Source: Vitis vinifera
Taxonomy: Eukaryota > Streptophyta > Magnoliopsida > Vitales > Vitaceae
Assembly (NCBI RefSeq): GCF_030704535.1
Contig: NC_081820.1
Coordinates: 16,793,501 to 16,857,500, forward strand
Reading direction: 5' to 3'
Length of the DNA stretch: 64,000 bases
Below, in pieces: positions 1-11,640 of the stretch. A program made the translations under genes and the position numbers. A model generated the notes under the pieces. That model worked only from the letters and a program-made list of their open reading frames with translations. It made no database searches and was not told the origin of the DNA. Position 1 is the first letter of the stretch; each line of letters starts with the position of its first letter.

Positions 1-1241
1 TAACAAAAATAAATAAATAAATATATCAATTACAGTTTTAATTCATACCCCATTTTGAATTAGATTGGTAATACAAACTTACCTTAGTTAGAAGATGGTG
101 TGAGTCTTGGAGTTCATAGCTACACAAGGGCAGAAAAATTTGTTAGTATATAATTAGTAGGGTTTTCTCCATTGTCACTACTAAATTATAATGTTTACTT
201 ATACATTATTCTTTGTCTTAAATAGCTTATATTCTTCAATTTGCATGCAGGGCTATACTAATTAAAACTCGTGAAGCGTGATCGTCTTAAATGGTGGGAT
301 ACATGTATGGACAATCCTGTACACCATCTCCAAACTCTTCATCAAGTCTGATTGCAGGACTCTCATTGAATCTTCATTACAAAAAACTTCGATATTCTTT
401 TTCTCTATTTCTATAGGTTCATATTTGGGTTTAGGACATGTGAACATTTAAATAATAGGTTCACAATTCTTATATGTCCCTTCTAATTGGTTGGTTAGAC
501 CATCCTTGATAATTGATATCGATAGAGGTGGAATATGATTATCCGGCACTTAATTAGGACCCATGTAGTTAGGTATACCTTTTCCTTCGTGGTAACAAAT
601 TGATTTTTTATTAGGATATTAGGGCAAGTTGTCCATTACCTCCATTTTTTATTAATGACAATCTGCCTTTTAATTAAAAAGGTAAGCTGAAGGAATGGTG
701 GTCAATTTATTGTTATAAAATAAGAAAGTAAATTAAAAATACACGCAAACATTTAAATATTTTTGTATGGTTTCGATGGGTGGATACCATTATAAAACAA
801 CATTTAGAATGTCTCATTTGACTGAAAATGGATTATTGATAAATAGTATTAGTACTTACCGATCTAGACCATTTAAATAAACATTTAAAGGCAGTGGTTG
901 AAGGGGAACTCGGGGAACCCAACTGAGACGGACGGTTATCCGGCCGGCCAACATTTGTGTCAACATTTTCACAGCAATAAAAATAGAATGCCGAGTGCAT
1001 TGTTATACTTCATTCACCATATAATTCAACTTCTTAAAGTAAATAACATATAATAGAACTTCCGAAATTAAATCTTAAATCTTCCGAGTGTCAACTAGGC
1101 TTTTTAATCCCAATTCCCATATGCTCATCAAGTAACCCCTACAAATAAAAATTTGTATAATGAAACTTTCTAAACTTTATAACATGAAAATTTCCTTATG
1201 CCATACTTACTTTGCCTTCTCAGGTAGAACATCTCTTAGCC
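1..1241. other. Intergenic, AT-rich, no gene assigned
   Basis: No recognisable gene. A 61-codon open frame on the minus strand (262-447) has fairly ordinary amino-acid composition and ends in its own stop. It could be a terminal exon or relic of a gene lying left of the window, but it resembles nothing I know. The rest is AT-rich non-coding DNA. Confidence 0.4.
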
Positions 1242-1715
1242 ATTCCAAGTATAGATGGCAATGGGACGAGTTTTTTTCGGATACCCGCCCATCCCCACTC
1301 CTAATGAGACGATATCCCATCCCCACTCCTAATGAGACGAGTTTTAATTTTAACTAAACGAGTTTGAATTTTTTTTTTAAAACTTGGGATAGGTTCGAAT
1401 ATTGCCTTATCCTACCCGCTCCAATTATATATAAAATTAATTTTTACTTTATTGTTTTTAATATGTAGATAATAATAAAATATAATAATTTAATTATTTA
1501 TAAATTATATTTATTTTAATGTAATTAAAAATTTTTAAAGTAATTTAAAAAAAAAAGTTAAACGGGGCGGGGGCAGGGCGGTATGAGATATCCGTCCCAC
1601 CCCGTTTAATTTTTTAAATGAGACAAAAATGAGAATTATTTTTAATAAACGGGACAAAATTGGGATGGAGGTGATCTCGTCCTGAACCCGTCCCATTGTC
1701 ATCCCTAATTCCAAG
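1242..1715. mobile_element. hAT-type MITE with 8-bp target-site duplication
   Basis: A 458-bp element (1,250-1,707) is flanked by a perfect 8-bp direct repeat, ATTCCAAG (1,242-1,249 and 1,708-1,715). Its ends are imperfect inverted repeats: the left reads TATAGATGGCAATGGGACG, and the right on the reverse strand reads TAGGGATGACAATGGGACG. GC-rich terminal blocks flank an AT-rich core with no coding capacity. The 8-bp duplication and this terminus type fit non-autonomous hAT elements. Inside the left end the phrase CCCATCCCCACTCCTAATGAGACGA is repeated as two ~28-bp units. Confidence 0.85.
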
Positions 1716-2758
1716 TGAAGCCTACCATGATCTCATACCGGGGATCAAGGAAATCCTGCAAAAACAACTCTAATTAGCTTCCACTAGAGTGATAATTTCA
1801 CTTAAATGTCTTAACGAGTACTTCAATTATATACCTTGATTCTTACACAAGAAATACATTATTCATTCATCTTGCTGAAATAGCCTTGGCTATATGGGTA
1901 ACATTTGCATGTCTAACTGCCTCCCAATCAAGTGAATCCTTTGCATCATGGATTCTCTACTTTTTCACCCTGTATTGAAATAAAATCCCCCCAAACTATC
2001 CCGATCAAAAGAATTATCTTCGGCCTCCCCCATCGCATTGCATTGTTCTAAGCAACTAGTGGAACTTTCCATACCATAAGGATTGGATTCTGTTGTCATA
2101 TTTGCTTTCAACTTGGAGGCAGAAACAAATTGAATTTGATCCCTAGTTTGACAATATTCTTCCTCATCCTCCTTATCCTCCTCTACCAAGTTTCATGCGC
2201 TATCATTCCTTGTTGAAGGAAGGGGAAATAGAGCAACCAGGGTCATGCATTCAGTACCATGATCTTAGCATTTGATGTTATAGAATAAATCCTAGCCAGA
2301 GCCAAATATAAGAAAACCATGAATAGAATGCATTGCTATATCATCATTCAACAAAACAACAAAACTTATTTGTCAACAAAAAAAATTGGACAGTATTTTG
2401 AGATTCATCTTTTGTATGGTTAAGTTCTGATCCCAGCAGAAACCTTCTGCACATCCAAAGGAACATAGACCAGTTCAAGTTTTGGCACCTAAGTCATGGC
2501 TAAAAATAATCTTATGAGCTACTAAGGACATTGCTATAGTACTCTGAAAACTTCTGAAAGAGTAAAATTAACCTTAGGAATTATTTGCAAATTGGTGAAA
2601 TCCCAATTAAACATGTCACATTTACGAAATTGATATTGATCAATCAAACAAGTATTGCATATATCAAGACCAATGGCCAAATATGATGAATTTCACTTCG
2701 GCTCCGGGTGGTAAACATTGTACACAATATGATGAAAAAGAAACAACATTGATTGTCC
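1716..2758. other. Intergenic, downstream of the receptor-like gene
   Basis: Holds the 3' flank of the receptor-like protein gene, transcribed leftward. A 74-codon acidic minus-strand frame (1,965-2,189) starts with a run of Glu/Asp residues. It has no recognisable domain, and I treat it as possible relic coding sequence only. Nothing else is supported. Confidence 0.4.
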
Positions 2759-5700
2759 TCAATGTCTACTCTTTCTTTTCACCCACAATGATCTATCGAC
2801 AATTTTGTCTACAAAAAGGAAGTAGACATCACCCCAAGGTTTCTTTATAGCAAAAATAAGAAAAGGAACTAAAATACCCACTGCAAATCCCAGTCCCATG
2901 CTCAAATAAAACCACCCATCAATGAAACCATTGCCATTTTCTTCATCTTCAACTGGGCCTCCTTTGTCTGAATTCGCATCTTGGCATTTTACAAGGAGTG
3001 GAGCTCCACAGAGACCTGGATTTCCAGCAAAAGATGACTCAGGGAGAGTATCCCATTGTCCCCCAGTAGGGATTTCACCCGAGAAGTTATTATTTGACAG
3101 ATTTAGAGAAGCCAAAAATGTTAATGAAGACATGCTTGTAGGAATAGCACCTGAGAGCATATTATTTGAAAGATCAAAAGATAACAACTCACGTAACTTC
3201 GAAATGCCTTCTGGAATTTGGCCAGTCATGTAGTTTCTTGACAAATTCAGGACTATCAAGCCAAACAAATTCGTTATCTCCCCAGGAATTGTACCATATA
3301 AACTGTTGCCCGAAAGATCCATGCTAGTAACCAGGGAAAGAGTCTTGGTATATTTTAGAGATTGGCCTTTCATATTCACAAGCAAGCTCTCCTCATAGTA
3401 TCGACTTCTGTATGTCCCATACAATAGATACTGGTTTACTTTTTGCTGTTGAGCCATGGCTTTAAAGTTACCAAAACTAGATGGAATGCTGCCAGTAAAA
3501 TTGTTTTCAGCAAGGACCAAGACTTGCAGTGGATTTAAATTTGAAAGCTTAGAGGGAAGCCCTCCAGAAAATGCATTGGACCTCAAGTTAAGAATTCTAA
3601 GTCCCACAAAACCATCTCCAAACCATGGTGGAATGTTTCCTGATAATCTGTTGTTTCCGAGATCCAAAGTTTCCAAACTTGATAAATTTTGGAAGGTCGG
3701 GGGGATCATTCCTGAAAGACTGTTATTGTTCAGGTGTAGTGATTGAAGCTGTTCCAACTGACCCAAAGCTCCAGGAATCAAACCTGTCAAGTTGTTGTTT
3801 CCAAGGTCTAGAACCTTTAGGTAAGAGCAATTCCCTATTGTTGAAGGGATGCTTCCTTCCAAATTGTTGTTTGAAAGATCAATGACTTGAAGAAACAACA
3901 TATCTCCTATAGAGGCTGGGATTTCTCCAGTTAGCTGGTTAGCTGAAAGAGAAAGGAAGATCAAGTTTGGCATGGATTCAGCAATTTTCAAGGGGATAGG
4001 ACCCGAGAAATAATTGTTGGTTAGATCTAGTAACTCGATCTCAACTGTTGGAATGGGAATAGGTCCTTCAAAGAGGTTGAAGCTGAAATCAATATCAGCA
4101 AAAGAGGCAACATCTAATGGATCTGGTAGCTGGCCCTGCAACTGATTGAGAGAAACATTTAACAGTGACAGATTAGAAGAAATATCCCAAAACCAGTTTG
4201 GTAGGGGACCTGAAATGCTAGCATTTGAGAAATCAAGATACATGACCTCCTTCTGAGACTTTAACCAAACTGGAAATGTAGGACCTAAATGGCATGATCC
4301 CATATCAAGATACCGGACCTGGAAAGGAGGAACCCAATTGGAACTGACATTCAAAGTAAAAGAATTGGAGGCCAAGTGCAAAAGCTTCAGCTTACTGAGT
4401 TTTGAAAAATGGGCTTCCGAGACAGCTCCTTCCATATGATTAAACGACACATCAAAGGTATCCAGTTCATGGAGCTGCCCCAAACTTTCTGGAAGAGTTC
4501 CACTTAGTTCATTCCCTCCAAGTCCAAACATTTCTAGATGTTGCAATGTCCCCAAAGAAGCAGGGATGGGACCTTGAAGTAAGTTGTAGTTGAGACTGAG
4601 TTCCAACAGATTTTCAAGCTGACCCAACCATTCTGGCAATTTACTGGCTAACCTGTTATTGCTCAATCTCAAATACATCAGACCAGGCAAAGGTCTCTTA
4701 GAAGGACAGTTTTCAGTTCCTTCCAAAATCTCCGGTAAACTTCCTGTCAAGTTATTTCCCGAGATATCTAAATACATCAGATTGCAAAGTTTTCCAATGG
4801 AGCCTGGAATCCCTCCTTCAACATTATTTTCGAACAGACCAAGATGAGTAAGGAATGTCATGTTTCCTATGGAAGCAGGAAGTTTCCCATGTAATTTATT
4901 TGAACCCAACTCGAGAAACTCTATTTTTTTCCAGTTTCCTCTGAACAGCTGAAAGCAACTAGCTGTAAGATCATTGTTCATGGAAAGATCCAAGTACTTC
5001 AAATTAGGTAGCTGACTGAGACCAAGAGGAACCCTTCCATATAAGCTGCTGCTGCTTATATCGATGGATACAAGGCTACTAATGTTCACAAGCCACACAG
5101 GGAACTTTGAGTTAAAGTTGTTACCACCAATGGCTATAACAGCAAGTGATGTAAAGTTTACATAGTCAAGAGATGAAATGGAACCAGATAGACCACATCC
5201 TGATAGATGCAGATCAGTTAAGAAGGGAAGCTTGTTTAATATCTGAAGCCAGTTTGACCCTATCATTGAAAGGTCAACTTGGTTCATCTCAAGATGCTTC
5301 AAGGAACCAAGACCAGCCATCCATTCAAGATCATCAGCGGTTAAACTTCCAGAAGAAACATCAAGATACTGTAAGTTAGAGAGATTTCCCAAATTTGAAG
5401 GAATTGCACCACTAAACCCAGCATTGGATAGGTTCAGATACTGCAAACTCTTCAATGATCCAAAGAATTTTGGAACTGGGATGCTTTGAAATTTGTTGAA
5501 GCTCAAATCTAAATGTCTCAAGGACTTGAGTTTTAATAAAGAAGGTCTAATATCTCCACTTAAGTTCCAATATCCGTACCTGCTAGTGGAATCAGCAAAA
5601 TTCAATGGATATGGGTTGTGCAGATCAATTCCAATAACAGCTCCAGTACTATTTTCACAAGCGATTCCTCGCCATTGGCAGCAATTGCTCCCACTCCACG

Positions 5701-5869
5701 ATGAAAGCCGGTCCTCGGGATCTTTGAGACCCCTTTTGAGATCGATGAGAGCCTCTCGATCATACTCTAGACAAATTACCAACTGAGTTTCACCTTTGCA
5801 AACAAATTCTCTTGTCACTAAACAGAGAATTGCTACAACCAAACTAGAAACCGAAAATCTCCCCATCAT
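2759..5869 (-). CDS. LRR receptor-like protein (RLP, no kinase)
   Basis: Intronless 1,036-aa cell-surface receptor-like protein. A signal peptide (about residues 1-25) is followed by an N-terminal LRR cap with the Cys pattern C33, C63-C64, C71 around a W-R-G-I motif. About 30 plant-type LRRs (L-x-x-L-x-L-x-x-N-x-L-x-G-x-I-P) carry many N-x-S/T glycosylation sites. A non-LRR island (about 830-865, including YYEESLLVNMKG) precedes the last four repeats, and the C-terminal cap has LCGAPL. A single membrane helix (about 987-1008, with small-residue G-x-x-x-G spacing) is followed by a 28-residue basic tail beginning KKPWGDVYF. There is no kinase domain, so signalling would need a partner such as SOBIR1/BAK1, as is known for this class. 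The architecture matches the EIX2/Cf-type RLPs, which act in pathogen-pattern perception. The ligand cannot be inferred. The frame is complete and undamaged, and the start is the first Met before the hydrophobic leader. Confidence 0.93.
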   Translation of the reverse strand: MMGRFSVSSLVVAILCLVTREFVCKGETQLVICLEYDREALIDLKRGLKDPEDRLSSWSGSNCCQWRGIACENSTGAVIGIDLHNPYPLNFADSTSRYGYWNLSGDIRPSLLKLKSLRHLDLSFNKFQSIPVPKFFGSLKSLQYLNLSNAGFSGAIPSNLGNLSNLQYLDVSSGSLTADDLEWMAGLGSLKHLEMNQVDLSMIGSNWLQILNKLPFLTDLHLSGCGLSGSISSLDYVNFTSLAVIAIGGNNFNSKFPVWLVNISSLVSIDISSSSLYGRVPLGLSQLPNLKYLDLSMNNDLTASCFQLFRGNWKKIEFLELGSNKLHGKLPASIGNMTFLTHLGLFENNVEGGIPGSIGKLCNLMYLDISGNNLTGSLPEILEGTENCPSKRPLPGLMYLRLSNNRLASKLPEWLGQLENLLELSLNYNLLQGPIPASLGTLQHLEMFGLGGNELSGTLPESLGQLHELDTFDVSFNHMEGAVSEAHFSKLSKLKLLHLASNSFTLNVSSNWVPPFQVRYLDMGSCHLGPTFPVWLKSQKEVMYLDFSNASISGPLPNWFWDISSNLSLLNVSLNQLQGQLPDPLDVASFADIDFSFNLFEGPIPIPTVEIELLDLTNNYFSGPIPLKIAESMPNLIFLSLSANQLTGEIPASIGDMLFLQVIDLSNNNLEGSIPSTIGNCSYLKVLDLGNNNLTGLIPGALGQLEQLQSLHLNNNSLSGMIPPTFQNLSSLETLDLGNNRLSGNIPPWFGDGFVGLRILNLRSNAFSGGLPSKLSNLNPLQVLVLAENNFTGSIPSSFGNFKAMAQQQKVNQYLLYGTYRSRYYEESLLVNMKGQSLKYTKTLSLVTSMDLSGNSLYGTIPGEITNLFGLIVLNLSRNYMTGQIPEGISKLRELLSFDLSNNMLSGAIPTSMSSLTFLASLNLSNNNFSGEIPTGGQWDTLPESSFAGNPGLCGAPLLVKCQDANSDKGGPVEDEENGNGFIDGWFYLSMGLGFAVGILVPFLIFAIKKPWGDVYFLFVDKIVDRSLWVKRKSRH

Positions 5870-8327
5870 TGATTCACCTTTGGAGTGACCAAAGACACAC
5901 TAGATTTCACCTTATACTGTCAGATTTCTTGTCTTGCAAGAAAATGTTGTTTTCTAGAGAAGACTTGGGAGATGAATAAATTGCATGGAAACTCATTTTC
6001 CAGAGAAGAATTGAAAAAGATTTCATGGATGAGAAAAGTTGAGGAACTGATTAACAAGTCAAAGAACTGTCCATATTTTAGTAGAGTAGATAAGCTTTGC
6101 CACCTAAAGTATTGAGATTAGAATTTAAAAGTTTTTAGACCTTAGAAAATCAGACATCATTTGTCTTATTAAATTCATAATGACAAGCACATGCAAACAC
6201 ATAGTTGATTAGAGTATAAGAAATTAGGCCAGCTGATGTAGTAACCATTTGACTTAATATAGATAATCTGTTTCAAGGGGATCGTATTGATATTCAGGTT
6301 ACTTATTTTATTTTTATTATGAATAGGAAATAAGAGTTAAAAGTAATATTTTCAAAATCGGATTGGTCATTAAATTGAAAAAGATACTAATTCATAATTC
6401 AATGGTCGGACTAGTAGTTGAACCTTGATCAAATCGGTGACATCATAAATATATAATTTATATTTTATTAAAATTAAAATTAATTTTAAAAAATAAAATA
6501 TATATAATTAATATTTTTATAATATTTTATTTTTAAAAATTGATATTCCAAATTAAATTCTAAAGATAAAGTTGAATATATTAATATATAAAATAAAATA
6601 TGTAAATATTTAAATATGAAGATATATTTAAGATGCAAAAAAATTATAATATTTAAGTTTATCTATGTATTTTATTATTTTAAAATTTTAAAATTATTAT
6701 ATTAATTAATTATGGTATTTTCATCTTATTATTAACAATTATTATACAAATCAACTTTAACGTAAATAACTAAATAATTATATTTGTTTAAATATTTTAT
6801 ATGATAGAATTTTGAAAAGAGCATTAATATATAAACGTTACAATATCATATGAAAACGGGTGACTACCACGCAGGTTTCTAGCTTTTTTTGTGATTTTTA
6901 TTATTCAACCAAATCCCACATCAGGATTTCATAAATTATCTTGCAACATATATATAACATATCCAATACTAAGGTAGCCCAGTTGATGGTGAGGGGCTTG
7001 GCAGTCGGTCCAATTTTCGGCTGCATGAAAGGTAAGCCCATTGAATGTTTTGGTCTTGACCGTTTTTACAAAGACGGTCCGACCTGTTGGACAACATTCG
7101 ACACTAAGATTCAATTTCTTCTTGCACTTCTATCAGGGTTCTAGATGTACTTTAGTTGGTACACTTTTTCCTTAGTAAATATACTTTATCTTCATAATAC
7201 TTTTTCCTAATACTTAGTAAATATTATCCCCAAATATTTTGGAAGTAGAATTGATAATTTGAAATATGCGAAGTAGATTATTTTCAACTACATCTCTTCT
7301 AAATTCTTGTTTGTCACAAAACTTATTTCATCCACGAATCAATATGTTTTTATTTTAGGAAGAAAATCCAATATTTTGACTTTTAAATTTTTAAATTTTA
7401 ATCCTTTTTAAATTATTTTTATTTTGACAATTAACATAATTTTTCATGGTTTTAAAAACCGAATTGGATGGATCGGTCCGATCATTGACTGGTCACTATT
7501 CCGATTGGATCCGATCAATTAGACCAGAGGTTGAACCGGGATCGGATTGGTTGAACCGACGATTCGATCAGTGAACCGAACGGTTCGATTAATTTTTTTT
7601 CTTTTTTTAGCATCAAAACGACGCTGTTTTGAAGGATATAAAACCTCATTACAAACCCTCCCTCTTCAAACTACAGCTGTCGACGCCCGCACTCCCGACC
7701 TGTTCCCAACGTGCTGTGATAGGCTCCCACCGTCAACCGTTTCACTGTGCAAAATCTTTTTCCACCGACCATAACACCTTCGCCTAAGTCGCCTCTTTCC
7801 CGCTGTGTCGTTGTAAGCCGACAAGCCACCCCCTGCCGCTATAAACCCCCCACTTGTAAGCAAACTCATGCTTGTACAGTTCAAAATTTTGTTTGATAAG
7901 GAAATAGGTTATTAGACCTCCAATTCTCTATAATAATGGTAATTTAAACTATACTATAATTAAGTTTTATTTATACCAATTCATATATCAAGAACTTAAT
8001 TTTCATTTAATTAGAAAAAGTATGATATTAGAAAAAGAAATAGTAAACCTAAGCGGAGAGAAAAAAATTTGATATGAGCAATAAGATATAAATTAAAAAT
8101 TGAGAGAAATAAATTAGGAAATAAATAAAGAAGGATGAAAACATTTAAAATGAGTATTTGAGGAAGGAAGGAGACTCCGGGTGGGAGATTGGGAGCTGAT
8201 AAAGTAAAAACTAAAAAAATGCCTTTTATATATATATGAGATATGATTTAATGGTAAAAAAGAAAAGTTAAGAAAATGAGATGTTTTTAAAAGAAACATT
8301 GAAGTATTATGAGATATCAAAGTATTA
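5870..8327. other. Intergenic between RLP and the 8.6-kb gene
   Basis: Begins with the RLP promoter side and becomes extremely AT-rich (6,430-6,850). Around 6,350-6,430 and 7,440-7,590 are phrases built from GGTTGAACC, CGGTTCGAT and GATCGGAT, some in inverted orientation, typical of degraded DNA-transposon ends. 7,600-7,870 is relatively GC-rich and contains an AAAACGACGCTGTTTT-like palindromic motif (7,615-7,632). No gene is supported. The open frames here overlap each other on both strands and lack domain signatures. Confidence 0.4.
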
Positions 8328-8433
8328 TTAAAATACATTTGATAGTGATTTTATGAACTATTTTTATTTTTTTTAATACTTAAAATATAAATTAAAAATA
8401 CTTCCTATAATCACCGTCAAACACACTCTTAAT
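8328..8433. mobile_element. Short fold-back MITE, copy 1 of 3
   Basis: About 105 bp with inverted ends: the left has TTTGATAGTGATTTTATGAA, and the right on the reverse strand has TTTGACGGTGATTATAGGAA. The same ends occur at 38,742-38,865 and 53,033-53,518, which defines a small family. The core is AT-rich and non-coding. Boundaries are approximate, and no target-site duplication was resolved. Confidence 0.6.
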
Positions 8434-8635
8434 GCCTTAAAATCCGCAACCCATCACACACATCAAAGTTGGTTAATGATTTCATTGGCTATTGGCTATA
8501 TGTCAAATTAATTCCTCGCTTTAATTTTAATTTATTTTTATTTTTGTGAGACGGTTGAGGCTGATACTGAACCGTCAAAATCCCTTGAACGAACTCAACG
8601 CGACTCTCTGAAAATCAGAAATAACTGAAACTGTG

Positions 8636-9247
8636 ATGCGGAGTTCCAACATGGCGAAGAGATACGCAATTTTGCAGAAAAAACTTCAAGAACTCGAATC
8701 ACAACTCAACCAAGTCATCTCTCTTCCCTCAGAGACACCCTGCCACCAACTCCTGGCGGAGAGCATCCAACAAAGATTCCTCTTCTTCAACAACCTTTTG
8801 TCTGCAGAAACCGTTTCGCACCCCAAAAGGCCTCACCACTTGCGCCACATTGCGCAGAGACTCACCGAACTCGAGTCCGCCTTTCATGCCTGGGACGAGT
8901 TCAGAACCTCGGCGCCGGACCATGTGGAAACGGGGTCAGCATGTTCTTGCACCGAATCGTGTCTCAATGATGATGCAGGAGATGGCTGTTGGGAGATGGG
9001 GTCGCTTGTTTATGAAGACCCGGAAGGCTTTTTCGAAGGAGCGGGTGAAGAGAAGAAGGAGGCGACGGAGGCGGTGGCCAGAGAGGCCGAGAGGGATGAG
9101 AGGGATGTGAGGAGGGAGGAAGGGGAGAGAGTTTTGATTGGGGGAGGGTGTGGGGTTCTGGTAGTTGGGGTGGCTCTGGTGAGTTTGGTGATTCTGCAAT
9201 TTTCTAGTTTTGATTACAGACATGAATTTTTTCTTGCCCCTACTTGA
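8636..9247 (+). CDS. Uncharacterised plant protein with C-terminal membrane helix
   Basis: A single-exon frame of 203 codons from the ATG at 8,636; a second Met (MAKRYAIL) five codons further on is also a plausible start. The N-terminal ~85 residues are helical and heptad-like (LQKKLQELESQL, then a second helical stretch ending in LTELESAFHAWDEF). A short Cys-rich patch (CSCTESC) follows, then an acidic and highly charged segment (EEKKEATEAVAREAERDERDVRR). A strongly hydrophobic Gly/Val/Leu helix lies at about 166-189, with a short polar tail. The shape suggests a coiled-coil protein anchored by its C-terminus. I recall similar short plant proteins grouped as a domain of unknown function, but cannot assign one. 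It converges on PAM68 with 159 bp between stop codons. Codon use is GC-richer than the surroundings, supporting a real gene. Confidence 0.75.
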   Translation: MRSSNMAKRYAILQKKLQELESQLNQVISLPSETPCHQLLAESIQQRFLFFNNLLSAETVSHPKRPHHLRHIAQRLTELESAFHAWDEFRTSAPDHVETGSACSCTESCLNDDAGDGCWEMGSLVYEDPEGFFEGAGEEKKEATEAVAREAERDERDVRREEGERVLIGGGCGVLVVGVALVSLVILQFSSFDYRHEFFLAPT

Positions 9248-9406
9248 AAGTAGATGGCCAGTTAATGATTTCTGGGATGAATTCTGTATACCAATTTTGA
9301 TATTTAAATACAATAATTCGCAAGGAAGATCTCAATGATGGAAGCATTATGATTCTTAATTTTTCATATAAATAAAAAATTACATGAAATTAAAAACAAA
9401 ATCATA

Positions 9407-9997
9407 CTATTTCTTACCAGATCTGCCCCAAAGAGACTGCCAGAAAACAGGCCAATTGTTCTGAGCCTCAGTCCAACCCAGAAAGGAGCCTTCCCTCAAT
9501 GGATCCCAACTGGAGGACACAATCCCATAACTCACTCCCAACAGTGCCGACCCAAAGAAGAAGAAGGAGACAATGAAGGGCACCCATGTCGGCACATCAA
9601 TTTTCAACCCCACCTTCAAATAATAAAAGAAAGGGAAGAACAACAGCCCTATCATCAGTGGAATCCCCACTGAAAACCCCATTCTGCTTATCATCCTGTT
9701 CGTCACTATCTCAGGAATTACGCCCTCCTCTGCTTCTGCGCCTTCTTCTTCTTCTTCCTCCTCGTCTTCATCATCACTGTAATTTTTCTTTAGCTTCTTC
9801 CTCTTCTCTGTTTTCCTGGGTGAAGGCCCAAACCCTTTAGGCCGGTTCAAGCTTGCACAGGGCGGCGTTGAGTGTAACAAACGGTTTTTTGAGTATAATT
9901 TAGGGGTTGAGATTGGGAATTGGGAGATGTAGAGTGCTGGAGTCGATGAAGGTGGGGATATTAGCGGCGTGGTTGTTGAAAATGAGCAGCATTCCAT
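9407..9997 (-). CDS. PAM68: PAM68, photosystem II assembly factor (chloroplast)
   Basis: Intronless protein of about 196 aa. A Ser/Thr/Pro-rich, acid-poor N-terminus (about 1-45) looks like a chloroplast transit peptide. It is followed by the motif NRPKGFG, a basic stretch (RKTEKRKKLKK), a long acidic run of Asp/Glu (about 75-91), and the conserved block VTNRMISRMGFSVGIPL leading into two membrane helices (about 107-128 and 137-158). The C-terminal segment SSWDPLREGSFLGW is a signature of the PAM68/DUF3464 family. In Arabidopsis, PAM68 sits in the thylakoid and helps early PSII assembly with the D1 precursor; a paralogue, PAM68L, serves the NDH complex. The long acidic stretch favours PAM68, but the two cannot be separated with certainty from sequence alone. 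The gene is complete. Its promoter side faces 10,000-10,100. Confidence 0.88.
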   Translation of the reverse strand: MECCSFSTTTPLISPPSSTPALYISQFPISTPKLYSKNRLLHSTPPCASLNRPKGFGPSPRKTEKRKKLKKNYSDDEDEEEEEEEGAEAEEGVIPEIVTNRMISRMGFSVGIPLMIGLLFFPFFYYLKVGLKIDVPTWVPFIVSFFFFGSALLGVSYGIVSSSWDPLREGSFLGWTEAQNNWPVFWQSLWGRSGKK

Positions 9998-11640
9998 TGT
10001 CGCTCTTTGCAGAACTTTCCAAACGCCTGGTTATGATATTTACTCACAAAACCTTATCTACTTTGGACATTAGAAGCACAATTACCAGAATGCCCGTCAG
10101 TTTATTTTTCATTTTTACAACTTTTTAGTATTTGTGGTTAAAAATATAGTGCAGCATCATAGAAATTGTATACATATATTTACTCTGTAATAAAAAAATC
10201 TAGATACAATATTACATATTTTCTAATTATTTAATAACAATTATAAAAAAATTATTTAGTGAAAAATAAAACAAAATTTTAAAACTTTTAAATATATGTG
10301 TTTAAAAATATATTGTAATATCATAAAAACTCTATACATACATATGGTTACACTGCAATAAAAAATTTAGATATAAAATAAAAAGTAATTAATTACTTTT
10401 TATTTTATATCTAAATTTTTTATTTTTTAAAAAATTAATTAATCATAATTAATATAATGATATTTAATATAATATAATATTTATATTATTTAATTAACAA
10501 ACATGGTGATGAATATAATCTAATTAAATAGACTTTGTTTGACAAGATTATCACTGCCATATATACCTTTTCTTTTAGGTTATATTAAGAACATGTTTGA
10601 TTGTATTGTAAAAAATTATGAAAAAATAAAATATGATTAAAATTAATTAGAAACTTATAATTTTTAAAATTGAGAAGTTAAAATAAGCTAAATGAGTTTG
10701 AATTAGTATATAAATTTTTATACCTAAAAAGACCCTTTAAAAGAAAGTGAAAATGCAATGGGATTTGGGAAGTAGCTGTGTATCCAAGTGTTATGTGTGA
10801 TGTGCATGAGTGCAATGAGAGGCCAAGTGGAGTTTTGACCAAAAATAACCCATTTTAGAAAAAAAAAAAAGTTACAAACTAAATCTGAGTGTAAAATAAT
10901 GTTCAATTTAGTGTGTCTTTACCATGTAAGTATCCACATCATAAAACCATAAAACCGTAGTTAATGACTAGAATTTTGGGTTTTTTTTTTTTGAAGTGGT
11001 CAAAACCATAATTACCAACTACTACTTTAACGTTAAGCAAACGGTAGTTGGTGACAATGACCATTTTAAAGAAAATTTAAAACCTTAGTCACTAACTATG
11101 TTTTTAAGTTTAAAGTTAAATCCACGGTTAGTGATTATGGTTTTGAACTTGATTTTAAAGTCGTAGTGGCCAACTATGGTGTTGACTTAAATTATATATA
11201 TATTCACTTGAAATATTTAACTTTGTTTTTTAAGTAAATTTATTATATTATTTTTATTTTATATTTATTAAAAATATGTAAGTGGTTAATAAACTTACAT
11301 GATTATTTAAAATAAATAATTAGTATTTTTAATTTGATATAAAAATATTTTTGTTTAATTTTACTAAAACATTTGACATTATATTTAATATAAATTATAA
11401 TTATTTAATTAAAAATTAAATATAAAAAATTATATTTATTTAAAACCAATAAAATATGAAATCATATTTGCAAATATATATATATTATACTATAATGTAA
11501 GTGATATATAATATCACATATATACAAGTTCAATTTAAGTTTAAAATTTATCATAATTTCATTTCAATATACAATAATAAAAAAGTAAACATTTAAAGAT
11601 GATTGTCTATTAATTATAATTTAAGAAACCATTTATAAGT
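9998..11640. other. AT-rich intergenic with degenerate repeats
   Basis: Starts with the PAM68 promoter region. A ~70-bp phrase at 10,136-10,205 recurs imperfectly at 10,303-10,372, next to a perfect palindrome (separate entry). 10,930-11,180 holds several imperfect copies, in both orientations, of phrases such as GGTTAGTGATTATGG and AACCATAATTACCAACTA, which looks like a degraded fold-back element. No coding region is supported. Confidence 0.4.
10357..10424. repeat. Perfect 68-bp palindrome without spacer
   Basis: Base-by-base comparison outward from the centre (between 10,390 and 10,391) gives 34 complementary pairs with no mismatch and no loop. The central sequence is AAAAGTAATTAATTACTTTT. 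Only two bases per arm-half are G or C, so this is an AT-rich cruciform-capable sequence. Pairing stops at C10,356 against T10,425. Confidence 0.95.

Noticed and set aside
2922..5786. Several plus-strand open frames opposite the receptor-like gene
   Set aside because: They are antisense shadows of the LRR repeats, sharing their periodicity; none has domain signatures.
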